The position numbers were made by a program, and so were the translations under genes. A stretch of 64,000 nt of DNA, taken from the NCBI GenBank assembly GCA_006503475.1, contig RSEH01000052.1, positions 1 to 64,000 of the forward strand. Direction: 5' to 3'. The stretch's first letter is position 1. The number at the start of each line of letters is the position of its first letter. Below the pieces are notes generated by a model. It was not told the origin of the DNA and did no database searches. It saw only the letters and a program-made list of their open reading frames with translations. This document shows, piece by piece, positions 28,486-37,063 of this stretch. Origin of the DNA: Stentor roeselii. Its lineage: Eukaryota; Ciliophora; Heterotrichea; Heterotrichida; Stentoridae.

Positions 28486-29325
28486 ATGGACGAAAAAATA
28501 TTTTTTTACTTACCTATTGCAGTTTCTTCTCTTAGTTTTTTAGGCTGCTTTTACATTATAATTACCGTTCTTATATTCCATGAATTACGCAAGTTTATGT
28601 TTAGGCTCATTATGTATCTGGCTATCTCAAGTATCTTAATTTCGATATCAGCATTCATTCCACATTCACAAAGTGATACTTTATGCAAAATTCAAGGAGT
28701 AGTCTTAAGTATCGGAACATTTTCAAATATTCTTTGGACAGCTTGCATAATGTACAGTGTTTATGGACTTCTAGTTAAAGAAAAGAAAATTTCCTTGAAA
28801 TTTGAGATAATAATGAGCCTCATAATATGGTTATCTTCATTTATCATGGGCTGTTCGATGGTCGAGTACTACGAAAAGGGCTCGGTCTGGTGCTGGATCA
28901 ACGCAGATAAATCATCAAAAAATAAAGCCCTTAGCTTGATCGCTTTTTACATCCCTTATTTATTAGTAGTCCTCTTCGATCTGTTTATTTGCTTCAAAAT
29001 TAGAGCTTTTCTTAAAAACTGCACTGACTGTGGAGAAGTGTTTCAGTTAAAACAAGCTGCTATGAAGAAATTTGTTTTTTATCCTATTATACTGATTATA
29101 TGTTATGCCCCTGTTTTCATTCATAGATATTTCTTTAGTTTGGGAACTGAGAAGCAAGTTTTTGATTTAATAGCAATTGTTGGAAATTATTTTATCGGAT
29201 TTGCGTTTTTTTTGATCTATGCTTTCACTAGATCAGTTCGGAAAACAGTTTATAATTTTTTCTCACCCAAACTCCAGAATAACGACTACTCACTCCTTTC
29301 AGCAGAAAAATTAATCAAATACTAA
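28486..29325 (+). CDS. cAMP-receptor-like GPCR (Dicty_CAR family)
   Basis: 279 residues with seven predicted helices. Family features are the conserved Cys pair (LCKIQGVV in loop 1/helix 3 and SVWCWIN in loop 2), helix 3 FSNILWTACIMYSVYG and the motif before helix 4. The Dictyostelium cAMP-receptor/secretin-like family has the same W-T-x-x-I-A-x-x-L-Y order. Such receptors couple extracellular ligands to G proteins; the ligand is unknown. The C-terminal tail is short. The start ATG follows TTGTAATAA. A second 7TM protein is at 12887-13795 and a cyclic nucleotide phosphodiesterase at 60992. Confidence 0.8.
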   Translation: MDEKIFFYLPIAVSSLSFLGCFYIIITVLIFHELRKFMFRLIMYLAISSILISISAFIPHSQSDTLCKIQGVVLSIGTFSNILWTACIMYSVYGLLVKEKKISLKFEIIMSLIIWLSSFIMGCSMVEYYEKGSVWCWINADKSSKNKALSLIAFYIPYLLVVLFDLFICFKIRAFLKNCTDCGEVFQLKQAAMKKFVFYPIILIICYAPVFIHRYFFSLGTEKQVFDLIAIVGNYFIGFAFFLIYAFTRSVRKTVYNFFSPKLQNNDYSLLSAEKLIKY

Positions 29326-29519
29326 AAATTTAATAATTATCATGTTTTAAATTTTTAGTCATTCTAACAAATCTTCGAAAATTTCCATCGAGCCATAAAA
29401 ACCCAAATCAAAACTTTTCCCTTCATTATCTATCATTTTTTATTTCCTACACAACGATAATTTTCTTTGATTCCTTTACTGATTTTGAAACCCTTGACAT
29501 GTTTAAACTTATAATAAAT

Positions 29520-29915
29520 ATGAACAAGGATACAAGTCAATCGGAATCTACAAGGGGCAGATGGACGACTGAAGAGCAGAATATTTTCAACCTGGCTTAT
29601 CACTGGTACGGCAAAAACTGGAAAAAACTTAAAGAACTCATCCCGACTCGCACCCAGATCCAAATTAGATCACATGCACAAAAGATAGACAAAAAGAGCA
29701 AAACAAGATCTGAAGGAACTGCCAAACCCCAGCAAGTGTTCATATTAGAGTCAGCACGTGAAGATCTCAAGAATTACATTTCGAGTTCTTCTTCAAAAGC
29801 TTTTAAAAAGTACATGGAGTACCAAAATGAACTGGTTTATGCGCAGATAAACTGCATGGATGCCGATTTCAAAAATATAGAACTTTCTGTAAAAGGAGAG
29901 TTGGACAGTAGTTAA
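29520..29915 (+). CDS. SHAQK-type Myb/SANT protein
   Basis: 131 residues from the ATG after ATAATAAAT; an in-frame ATG at 29499 would add seven residues. A single Myb/SANT repeat (residues ~12-60) contains RGRWTTEEQNIF, YGKNWKKLKELIPTRTQIQI and RSHAQKIDKK. The R-S-H-A-Q-K segment is the hallmark of the one-repeat SHAQKYF class common in plants and also present in ciliates and amoebae, which binds DNA as a transcription factor. The remainder is a helical acidic tail. Confidence 0.88.
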   Translation: MNKDTSQSESTRGRWTTEEQNIFNLAYHWYGKNWKKLKELIPTRTQIQIRSHAQKIDKKSKTRSEGTAKPQQVFILESAREDLKNYISSSSSKAFKKYMEYQNELVYAQINCMDADFKNIELSVKGELDSS

Positions 29916-30125
29916 ATATTTTTAAGTTATCTTGTTGAACCTAAAGCTATTCTCCTCATCCATAGAAATCATTAAAATCCTTAAAAATTACATTCCATTC
30001 ATTTAATAATAGTAATTTTTTACCTTATTTAAAGTCCAAAAACATATCATTTTTCCTAATTTTTCCTAATTCAAGTCCTAAAAGTTATCATTCAATTATA
30101 AAATTATCCCAAATCCTCAACTTAA

Positions 30126-30578
30126 TTAAAATAAGATGCAATTACATCTCGCTTTGTTCTGAACAGTAACTTCACTGGCATTAAGTAAATTTTCTTGAAG
30201 TTGAATGATTTTATTCTTAAGCGTCAAATTTTCACCAACCAGTTCTCCAACTTCTTCCTGATGATATGAAAACTTTTGCTTCAAATTCAAAATCTGGTCC
30301 TTTAATTCAACCAGTTGTTTAATCAGCATCCTATTAGGACTAGAAAAGTTGGAGTCTTGTTCAGAGTCCAAATTACTAAACTGCTTGAAAAGGTGAATCT
30401 TCTTGATTGGAGACTGTTTAAAGATAGATGAAGTTTCTTCTTCGTTTTCACTCAATTCAGATATTTTTGAAGGCGAGAACTGACAGATTTTTAAGTTCAT
30501 CTGCGATAAAGATTTTAAAGCCACAGGGGACTCGGATTCTTCTTGAGAATAGTGTTGAGGGTAAAGTAAATCTTGCAT
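30126..30578 (-). CDS. Coiled-coil protein ending in a CaaX-like motif
   Basis: 150 residues from MQDLLYPQ, the only in-frame ATG. The frame is open another 38 codons upstream without an ATG, so the true start may lie on an earlier exon. Residues ~85-140 form a coiled coil (KQLVELKDQILNLKQKFSYH, LTLKNKIIQLQENLL). The chain ends ...RCNCILF, so the last four residues are C-I-L-F, a CaaX box with Phe that would favour geranylgeranylation. This suggests a prenylated membrane-bound coiled coil. Confidence 0.6.
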   Translation of the reverse strand: MQDLLYPQHYSQEESESPVALKSLSQMNLKICQFSPSKISELSENEEETSSIFKQSPIKKIHLFKQFSNLDSEQDSNFSSPNRMLIKQLVELKDQILNLKQKFSYHQEEVGELVGENLTLKNKIIQLQENLLNASEVTVQNKARCNCILF

Positions 30579-30801
30579 TTCTAACAGTATCTTATAATAT
30601 TTTGAAACATGTTGAAATAGCGCTAATTTCGACAGCAAAATGGTGGGGTTTATGAGGCAAGTTCTAAAAAGAAGGAAGTCAAAAAGGACTCATTTGAAGT
30701 CTTCATATCGTAAATGAAGAGTTAATTGTATTCAAAAGCATTCAAAGCCAAGTTTATAGAAATTGAAGAGTCAAGTTTATGATTATCAAGACTATTAATA
30801 A

Positions 30802-31155
30802 TTAAACTAAAACATCTTCTCGGAATGACTCAACCACCATTAAAATATATTCACTGTCATCTTCTGTGACCTTATTTTCTTGTAAAACAGTCTTAAAGTT
30901 ATTAACAAACTTCTCAAAGTGCTCAACTCTGATACCGAAGCCTAGATGCACCCTTTTGACTGAAACTGAGAAATGGTCATCAGAAGATCTAAGAGCGACT
31001 GAAAGTAAATGTCTATTCATAGCCTTGATCTTATTGATATCCTTTCCCTCGAAAAACCCTCTAAGTCCATTATCAGTCATGTTCTTCTCATAGAACAAGT
31101 CAATAATTAATTCCCAAAACCTTTCACCTCCATACTTCTCATATATGCCTTCCAT
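30802..31155 (-). CDS. Truncated haemoglobin (2/2 globin, group I-like)
   Basis: 117 residues, the normal size of group I trHbs. Signatures: YEKYGGERFWELIIDLFYEK (helices A-B with the G-G and the F-Y B9-B10 pair), a loop GFFEG, and the proximal His H70 in RVHLGFGIRVEHFEKF. It binds haem and O2 or NO. Ciliates such as Paramecium and Tetrahymena are classic sources of these globins. Divergently arranged with the TPR gene, 44 bp apart. ATG follows AATATTTA in the sense strand. Confidence 0.9.
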   Translation of the reverse strand: MEGIYEKYGGERFWELIIDLFYEKNMTDNGLRGFFEGKDINKIKAMNRHLLSVALRSSDDHFSVSVKRVHLGFGIRVEHFEKFVNNFKTVLQENKVTEDDSEYILMVVESFREDVLV

Positions 31156-31199
31156 TAAATATTACGACGAGTTTATTAGAATACTTAAGAATAATTCAA
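31156..31199. promoter_or_regulatory. 44-bp divergent promoter region
   Basis: Spacer between the ATGs of truncated haemoglobin (minus) and the TPR protein (plus); it is AT-rich, with AATAATTCAA next to the plus ATG and ATATTTA next to the minus ATG. Confidence 0.45.
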
Positions 31200-32372
31200 A
31201 TGGGAAACACTTGCAAAAAAACTGTTCAAGTTTCAAAGGTCCAAGACTTGGAAACTGACTTAGACATCAGTTGGATCCACAAAGGTCTTGTCAAAACTCA
31301 CGCTGGGGTCTTGACTCGGCCAAAGGTTAACGAAATGATCCTGGATTTCGAAGGAAGGCTTTTGAAGAACACTCAGGATTTTCTTGTTAACCTTTATTTG
31401 GGGATCTGTCTTTATAGTCAAGGGTTTTATGACTCGGCTGAACAACACCTGAAAATGTGTCTTAAGAGAGGAATGGACTGTAAGGGGATGTATGTGCTTG
31501 GATTGATTTACATGCATAAGGAAGCTTTTGATCAGGCTGCTGAGTACTTTTTTAACTCGATTAGAATTGACCCTGAGTTTTGGCCCGCGTATTTGAAATC
31601 TGCGGAAATTTGTCTGAAAAATGATGACTTGCCTCAGGTGAAGAAACTTCTAAAAAAACTGAAAATTCCAGAAGAAAACCCTGAACTTTATTTTATTAAA
31701 GGAATTTATTACTATAAAAGAGAAAATCTTGCGAAAAGTAAAAAATATTTCAAAAAGTCGGTAAAACTTGTTTTTGAAGAAGGAAAGTCGTATTTTTTTT
31801 TAGGGGATATTTACTTGCTTCAGAAGAACTGTGAAAAATCATTTGAATGTTATCAGAAATCCTTGATGCATGTGAAAGGCTCTGTTGTTGGCTTGGTCAA
31901 AGTCTCTCAGGCGATTATTTATTTTTACAGTGAAAAGTTTGAAATAATGCTTAAAACCTTGAAAGAATCTCTTAACTATGGACCGAATATTAAAGAGTTC
32001 ATCAGGTTAAAAGGCTTTGGAAATTCGATAAACAATGAAAATTTCTTTTACTCTGTCGAGTTTTACTTGAAATGTGAATATCTCCAGGTTATCAAACTAC
32101 TTAAACCCATGTTTCGCCAGGATCGACTTGATTTAATTCCTGGAATGATTCTTGCTTTGGCTTATTTTAAAATGTTTAAGTTTGAAAAAAGTTTGCATTA
32201 TTTGAAAAAACTTCAGAAAAATGCGAAAATTAATGAGGGGGAAATTGCTTTGTTGGTTATTTATAAAGCTGAGGATTTAGCTGAAAAATGTCAGTTTGAA
32301 TTGGAGGAAGCGATTCTTGATGAGTCTAGTGTGGCACCCAATAAACCTTATAGCTTTTTAATTACTGCTTGA
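31200..32372 (+). CDS. TPR-repeat protein with N-terminal acylation signal
   Basis: 390 residues. At least five tetratricopeptide-like helix pairs run from residue ~55 onward: NLYLGICLYSQGFYDSAEQH, YVLGLIYMHKEAFDQAAEYF, PAYLKSAEICLKNDDLPQVK, LYFIKGIYYYKRENLAKSKK, YFFLGDIYLLQKNCEKSFEC. The N-terminus MGNTCKK has Gly2 for N-myristoylation and Cys5 for palmitoylation, so the protein is likely membrane-tethered. The C-terminal part is Leu-rich and may be degenerate repeats. TPRs bind partner proteins; the partner is unknown. Stop is TGA, used here as a true terminator. Confidence 0.82.
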   Translation: MGNTCKKTVQVSKVQDLETDLDISWIHKGLVKTHAGVLTRPKVNEMILDFEGRLLKNTQDFLVNLYLGICLYSQGFYDSAEQHLKMCLKRGMDCKGMYVLGLIYMHKEAFDQAAEYFFNSIRIDPEFWPAYLKSAEICLKNDDLPQVKKLLKKLKIPEENPELYFIKGIYYYKRENLAKSKKYFKKSVKLVFEEGKSYFFLGDIYLLQKNCEKSFECYQKSLMHVKGSVVGLVKVSQAIIYFYSEKFEIMLKTLKESLNYGPNIKEFIRLKGFGNSINNENFFYSVEFYLKCEYLQVIKLLKPMFRQDRLDLIPGMILALAYFKMFKFEKSLHYLKKLQKNAKINEGEIALLVIYKAEDLAEKCQFELEEAILDESSVAPNKPYSFLITA

Positions 32373-32779
32373 TTGTATTTAGTTTATATTTAAAGAATGG
32401 AGAGGTTAAGAGGAGAAATATTTAATGAATCAGTTTAGCCTTATTTCATGAGATAATCGGAATTATTCAATAATATGAAATTATCACTTTGCCAAATATT
32501 ATGTTCCGAATATGATGTAATCCAATTATTCAACTCAAAACAAGCAGAAATATCGAATAAAATACCAAACAAAAAGAAACACCATCTCTTAAAGTTCCGA
32601 AAAAATCAACCTCAACCCAAAAAACATTAACTTCTCCAAAATTTACAAAAACATTTCACTAAACCCTCTAATCCAAACCCTCCAAAATTCTCTAAACTTT
32701 TCAAATCCATCAAAAACCACTTCCATAAAAACCTAAAATTTTCCTAAACTTCATCATAAAATCCCAAACTCTTATATAA
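32373..32779. other. 407-bp spacer with a long G-free 5' flank
   Basis: The left part is ordinary AT-rich sequence. From 32600 up to the A and T of the next ATG there is no G on the plus strand (182 nt), while C is frequent. No gene was recognised. Confidence 0.6.
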
Positions 32780-32781
32780 AT
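32600..32781 (+). promoter_or_regulatory. G-free leader/promoter stretch of 182 nt
   Basis: No G occurs between 32600 and 32781; the next base is the G of the ATG. C is present throughout (18 in 32641-32700, 16 in 32701-32760). It ends in TCTTATATAAATG. A G-less transcribed leader would be unstructured. Confidence 0.6.
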
Positions 32782-33613
32782 GTTAGAGAACTTTCATTTA
32801 AAATCAAGATTTTACCCAGTTCAAGTCGAAATTCCTGAATCAGATCAAGTAAATTCTCCTAAAATTCTTCTGGAATCAAGAAAAATCACAAAAACTCCAA
32901 AACCGTGCATAAAATTATCAAATTCTTACAAAAACCATCAACCAAGACAGGACTTGCAGCAGTCGATTCCGACGAACATCACAAATGCAGATGAATCATT
33001 TAAAGAAATCAAGAAATTAGTTGAAAAGCGAAGTTCAAAACAGCCGAATCGCTCTTTTTTGAATGACTCTTTATTGACTGATTCTGTTAAAAAGCCTTCA
33101 TGTTCAACTGGAAGACGATCAGTGAAAAGAAGTGAAAAAATCGCGCATGGAAGACCTTCGAGTAGACTCAAAACTCCTTATTTTAGAAAGATTCAATATA
33201 ATGACCCTGAAACACTTCAAGCTTTGTGTGAAAGTCTTTTGGTTGAGCAGGAAGTTATGAAAAATACTATCAAAAAGCAGGAAAAATTACTGTTGAAGTT
33301 AGATGTTTTGGATTCTACACCGAAAAATAAACCAAGTTTACCGAAAATTTTTAGATTTGATTTTTCAACTATAGCGAATTTGAAGAGAGGGAAGGAGAAA
33401 GGCTTTCGCAATCTTAGGATTAATTCACCATTGGAATATATATCGAAGACTTCACTCAATTCCCCAACAGGAGCTCTACAAGACCACGAAAACTTCTCTT
33501 CAATAAAACCCGAAGACTTAAGCATGTCTCGTCTTTCTACAAAATTCCACAAAGATCAGCCGAAACTCTGTTCTTCATTGCGATTTCCAATGGAAATTTT
33601 TACCCCTAAGTAA
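32780..33613 (+). CDS. Basic disordered protein, unknown
   Basis: 277 residues, MLENFHLKSRFYPVQ.... Lys-, Ser- and Pro-rich with short repeats of S-x-K/R. A short helical stretch around residues 145-175 (LQALCESLLVEQEVMKNTIK) may form a coiled coil. No domain recognised. The ATG follows TATATAAA and a 182-nt G-free stretch. The stop is only 4 bp from the stop of the convergent nucleotidyltransferase gene. Composition suggests a cytoskeletal or nuclear accessory protein, without further support. Confidence 0.62.
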   Translation: MLENFHLKSRFYPVQVEIPESDQVNSPKILLESRKITKTPKPCIKLSNSYKNHQPRQDLQQSIPTNITNADESFKEIKKLVEKRSSKQPNRSFLNDSLLTDSVKKPSCSTGRRSVKRSEKIAHGRPSSRLKTPYFRKIQYNDPETLQALCESLLVEQEVMKNTIKKQEKLLLKLDVLDSTPKNKPSLPKIFRFDFSTIANLKRGKEKGFRNLRINSPLEYISKTSLNSPTGALQDHENFSSIKPEDLSMSRLSTKFHKDQPKLCSSLRFPMEIFTPK

Positions 33614-33617
33614 ATAA

Positions 33618-35492
33618 TTAACTATAAGAAAGTTCATTCAAAACAGCAGCAAGTCTTTTTTTGAACTCTTTTCCTTGTTTTCTCGCCAATTTCGCCCTTG
33701 AATCATTTTCTTTCCCAGTGAAAAAGTCAACAATTCCAATTAAAAAATCAGTTTTCTCATCTAAAATTCCTTTTTTTAAGTCAACCTTTTTTCCAAGAGC
33801 ATTAAAAACAAAATGAAGGAACTTGTAAAAGTTTTTTTCATTTGAATTCCCTTGAAACTCATTATTTATCTGAGGATTTTGGATGAAACTTATACACAAA
33901 AAAGTCCAGTCATATCCTGAAAAGAAACCTTTTTTTACATCCTTCCATTTTTGTGCTTCAGCAAAAGCTTTAACTGTAATGATTAACTTTTTCACTTGTT
34001 CTGAAAGTAAAGGTTGAAATTCTCTGACGAAATCAACAGCTTTTTGATTATTCACTGAAATATTTATGAAAAAGTCTGAATCTTTTTGTTTGTACTTTAA
34101 AATTGGGTTTGTTTTCGAGGGAATCAGTTCAACTGAGCCTAAAGGAAGAAGTTTATATTTGATTGATGATAAAAATAACGACTTTTCAGAGGTTTCTGAC
34201 ATTATTGTAACGTCGATATTGCCTGACTTGCTCCAAGTGCCTAGTGCGAAGGACCCGACTAAAGAAAGTCTTGAGTTTTGAAATCTTTGTGAAATGTTTT
34301 CAATGATTTTTTCCACTTTCTCACGATCATCACTTGTTACAGGTTTCAGGTCAAGTGATCCGAGAAACTTTTCTGCATTTTCTTGGGAAAAAGCAAAAAT
34401 TTCAGGAACTTTCAACTCGACTTGAACTTCAGGTTCCTGATAATTTATTCTTTTTTCATTTCTTTTATAATGTAAAAACTCGTTTTTTGATAAAAGTTTC
34501 ATCGGCTTGATAACTGAAGAAATTTTTTCCATGACTTCAAAACCAGGGCCATCTTCATTCACGGCTTGCAAGGCTTTGATTAAACTTTTAGAGAAGTCTT
34601 TATATCGGCCGTGAAGATTTTTTATCTTTTGAAGAATCACATGTTTTGGGAGGTTGAATTGAAGAATGTCTTCGACAAGATAAGTGAATTCTTGAAATTC
34701 TTTTTTTAATAGATGAGGGTCGGTGAACTTAGGCGATTTCAAAGAATTGATCAGATCTTCATTAATTATTAGTTTTCCATCAATTTTTATAGATTCTTCC
34801 ATTTTCCTTTTATAGATTTCAGCGAGTTTTAATCTTTGACAGTAAGTCCAGATATCCAAGTATTTCATTAAAAAGTCTTCTAAAGGTTTATTATACCCTC
34901 TGAGGTCTTCAATTTGATAGAGCAAGTAGTACTCAATGCTATGAAAAGCCAAAGAATTTAATACAGTCAATTTTTTCTTATCTTTACAAATTTCTGCGAC
35001 TTTGACAAGTGCTTCAAAAGTTCCTTTCTTATTCGAAACAGAGAGATCCAAACTAGCTAAAGTACTTTCCTCTAAACGATTAACATAATGATCCAGGCCA
35101 TATTCCTTAAACCACTTGATCAGATAAAGACCCATCTCAATTGAGACCCTTTCCAAAAGTGCATCAAACAAAAAAGTCATCTTTTCATTCAAAACCCGCT
35201 GATTGAGTTTAACCATTACAAAAGCCGAGCATTCAAACAAAGAAGCAACTTCCTCAACTTTATTAGTCTCACTCAAGATCTTGATTAAAATCTCCAGAAG
35301 GACCAAAGCGACTTTTTCCCTGCAATTCTCAGAAACATCATTGAAATGTTTTAATAAAAACCTGGCGCCTTCAACAGTGGGTCCTGACAAGTAAGAATTC
35401 AAAACGATTCCAAGACAGACCTCATCACTGGGCAAGTCTTTCAACACTTGAACCTTTTCAAGGTTGTTTAAAAGCTCCTTCAAAGCATCCAT
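33618..35492 (-). CDS. Divergent nucleotidyltransferase (TUTase/poly(A) polymerase-like)
   Basis: 624 residues. The N-terminal ~370 residues are Leu-rich helical repeats. Residues ~400-530 show a pol-beta nucleotidyltransferase core: hG-S at 413-414 in LVGSFALGTWSKSG, then NIDVTI (425-430), and a third acidic position at D473 in SDFFINISV. A PAP/25A-associated-like helical part follows (EQVKKLIITVKAFAEAQKWKD). The family adds uridines or adenines to RNA 3' ends. The usual D-x-D is N-x-D here (N425, D427), so catalysis may be lost or altered. The ATG follows AATAATAA. Confidence 0.75.
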   Translation of the reverse strand: MDALKELLNNLEKVQVLKDLPSDEVCLGIVLNSYLSGPTVEGARFLLKHFNDVSENCREKVALVLLEILIKILSETNKVEEVASLFECSAFVMVKLNQRVLNEKMTFLFDALLERVSIEMGLYLIKWFKEYGLDHYVNRLEESTLASLDLSVSNKKGTFEALVKVAEICKDKKKLTVLNSLAFHSIEYYLLYQIEDLRGYNKPLEDFLMKYLDIWTYCQRLKLAEIYKRKMEESIKIDGKLIINEDLINSLKSPKFTDPHLLKKEFQEFTYLVEDILQFNLPKHVILQKIKNLHGRYKDFSKSLIKALQAVNEDGPGFEVMEKISSVIKPMKLLSKNEFLHYKRNEKRINYQEPEVQVELKVPEIFAFSQENAEKFLGSLDLKPVTSDDREKVEKIIENISQRFQNSRLSLVGSFALGTWSKSGNIDVTIMSETSEKSLFLSSIKYKLLPLGSVELIPSKTNPILKYKQKDSDFFINISVNNQKAVDFVREFQPLLSEQVKKLIITVKAFAEAQKWKDVKKGFFSGYDWTFLCISFIQNPQINNEFQGNSNEKNFYKFLHFVFNALGKKVDLKKGILDEKTDFLIGIVDFFTGKENDSRAKLARKQGKEFKKRLAAVLNELSYS

Positions 35493-35549
35493 TTATTATT
35501 AAATCTTTCATCGAAAAGAACAGTTTGCAGCAGATTCAATAATAAAAGA
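35493..35549. promoter_or_regulatory. 57-bp divergent promoter region
   Basis: Spacer between the nucleotidyltransferase (minus) and the small basic protein (plus). AATAATAAATGG lies at the minus start and CAATAATAAAAGAATG at the plus start, two copies of the common start context. Confidence 0.45.
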
Positions 35550-36056
35550 ATGGCTACTCCAATCCCTATCCTCACCTTACCTGATATCAAGAATAAAAAT
35601 CGACATCTTCTTCAGTCTCCACATTCGAAGACCAGCCCGACTCCTTCAGACAAACTGAAAACTGGTCAAAAGTCGGAAAAAGCCTCGAAAATTGAACTGC
35701 CTGTTTATTATAAACAAATTAGCTCGAAGATCAATACAGGACTCAGGAAAAAGCAGCAGGCTTCTACTTTACCTGATGTCAAGTTTGAACCTTTTATGTG
35801 GTCTAATAATACTACTTTACAACCTGGATTTTTTGTAATCAATAGAACCTCGGATATTGTGAAGCAAAGTCTTCCTGTGACTAGAGTGCATAAGGATCGG
35901 TCGCTTTCTTATAATAAAAATTATATTCCTGGAGGTTGTGAAAGAATTGAAGAGTTTACGGAATTTTCTCCTAGAGTGTTTAGGAAATTCGCGAAGGTTG
36001 ACAGTCCTTGGAAATTTCAAGTCTCAACCTTTATAACTCCTTCAGATACATCTTAA
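35550..36056 (+). CDS. Small basic protein, unknown
   Basis: 168 residues, MATPIPILTLPDIKNKN.... The first ~60 are disordered and Lys/Ser/Pro-rich; the rest contains aromatic motifs (FEPFMWSN, PGFFVINR, SPRVFRKF) but no known domain. Codon use and start context (AATAATAAAAGAATG) support a real gene. Function not inferable. Confidence 0.62.
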   Translation: MATPIPILTLPDIKNKNRHLLQSPHSKTSPTPSDKLKTGQKSEKASKIELPVYYKQISSKINTGLRKKQQASTLPDVKFEPFMWSNNTTLQPGFFVINRTSDIVKQSLPVTRVHKDRSLSYNKNYIPGGCERIEEFTEFSPRVFRKFAKVDSPWKFQVSTFITPSDTS

Positions 36057-36170
36057 TGATTCGGTGTTAATAAATATTGAATGAAAATTTTCTATAAATT
36101 CCATGAGTTTCATTCAAATGCCAGAAAAACTCAAAACTTCCATTTCTCACCCAAATAATTAAACCAGTAC

Positions 36171-37055
36171 ATGGGAAACGGTGCATTAAACTGCTGTGAC
36201 GTGACATCATCTCGTTTAAACGAGATCTCTATAAACACAACAGCAAAGTCTTACCCCCACGCCTACAACATTCAAGACCAAGACCTAGACATTCGAGTTC
36301 GTTTATTAGAAACTTTAACATCAGGAAAGTCCCTTCAACTGAAAGTTCTAAACGCAGGAAGTCTTCCTAAAGGCAAACTTTTTTTAATAAGGCCTCAGGG
36401 CAGTGAAGACTCAAACCGTTTACCAAAAGACGGATGCACTTATTTTGGATGTCGAGGCAGCGCCGAGACCCTCGACATCGACATTTCTCCTGAAGAAGGA
36501 AGCTTTGAAGATAATCAGAAGGGAAGGAACTTCATTGTTTACTATAAAATCGAAAAAGACTCTTATTGGATCAAAGATCTTGGAAAGGGCTACGGCGCTT
36601 TTGTGAAAATTGAGGGAAATACTGTGAGATTTAATCAGGTGCTTAAGAATAACATGCTTGTGCATATTGGAGAAAGCTTTTTAGTTATTAATATCAAAAC
36701 TCATGCACCACTTGCCACGCTTAGTATCAAGAAGTTTAGTGGAAAGGTACCTGGGGAAACTATGTAGGTGGTAAACAGGACTTTTCCGTGTGAAAATTAT
36801 TTTAATGGGTTTCTTACTATTGGCAGAAGTCCTTTGGCTCAGGTTAGGATCGAGGATAATTTGCTGTCGAAAATTCAGTGCACGATTTTTTATAGTCATT
36901 CTGCAGGCTGGACACTCTCAGACGGTGATCTCCAAACACACAAGCCAAGCACCAACGGAACCTGGCTATACATAAACGAAGACCTTGAACTTCACGAGAA
37001 CATGATTTTTAAATCGTGTCAAACCCTGTTTCAAGTATCCCTTCTATCAGCCTAA
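36171..37055 (+). CDS. Tandem FHA-domain protein with N-terminal acylation signal
   Basis: Exons 36171-36763 and 36779-37055, joined over a 15-nt intron; 289 residues. The first FHA-like unit spans ~80-185 (RLPKDGCTYFGCRGS, KDLGKGYGAFVKIEG). The second, after the intron, has FLTIGRSPLAQVRIEDNLLS, KIQCTIFY and STNGTWLY, a canonical G-R-S...S-K-x-H/Q...N-G-T pattern. The chain starts MGNGALNCC, with Gly2 for myristoylation and a Cys pair for palmitoylation. FHA units bind phosphothreonine, so this looks like a membrane-tethered phospho-adaptor. It ends 8 bp before the RFC4 ATG. Confidence 0.85.
36764..36778 (+). other. 15-nt spliceosomal intron
   Basis: GTAGGTGGTAAACAG. Removal eliminates an in-frame TAG and fuses ...PGETM to TFPCENYFNG, restoring the second FHA unit. 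Confidence 0.9.
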
Positions 37056-37063
37056 CTAATAAA

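Noticed and set aside
30573-30586. A 14-nt intron (GTTAGAAATGCAAG) giving the coiled-coil gene an upstream ATG at 30610
   Set aside because: The frame would fit, but every proven intron here is 15 nt, so it was not used for the model.
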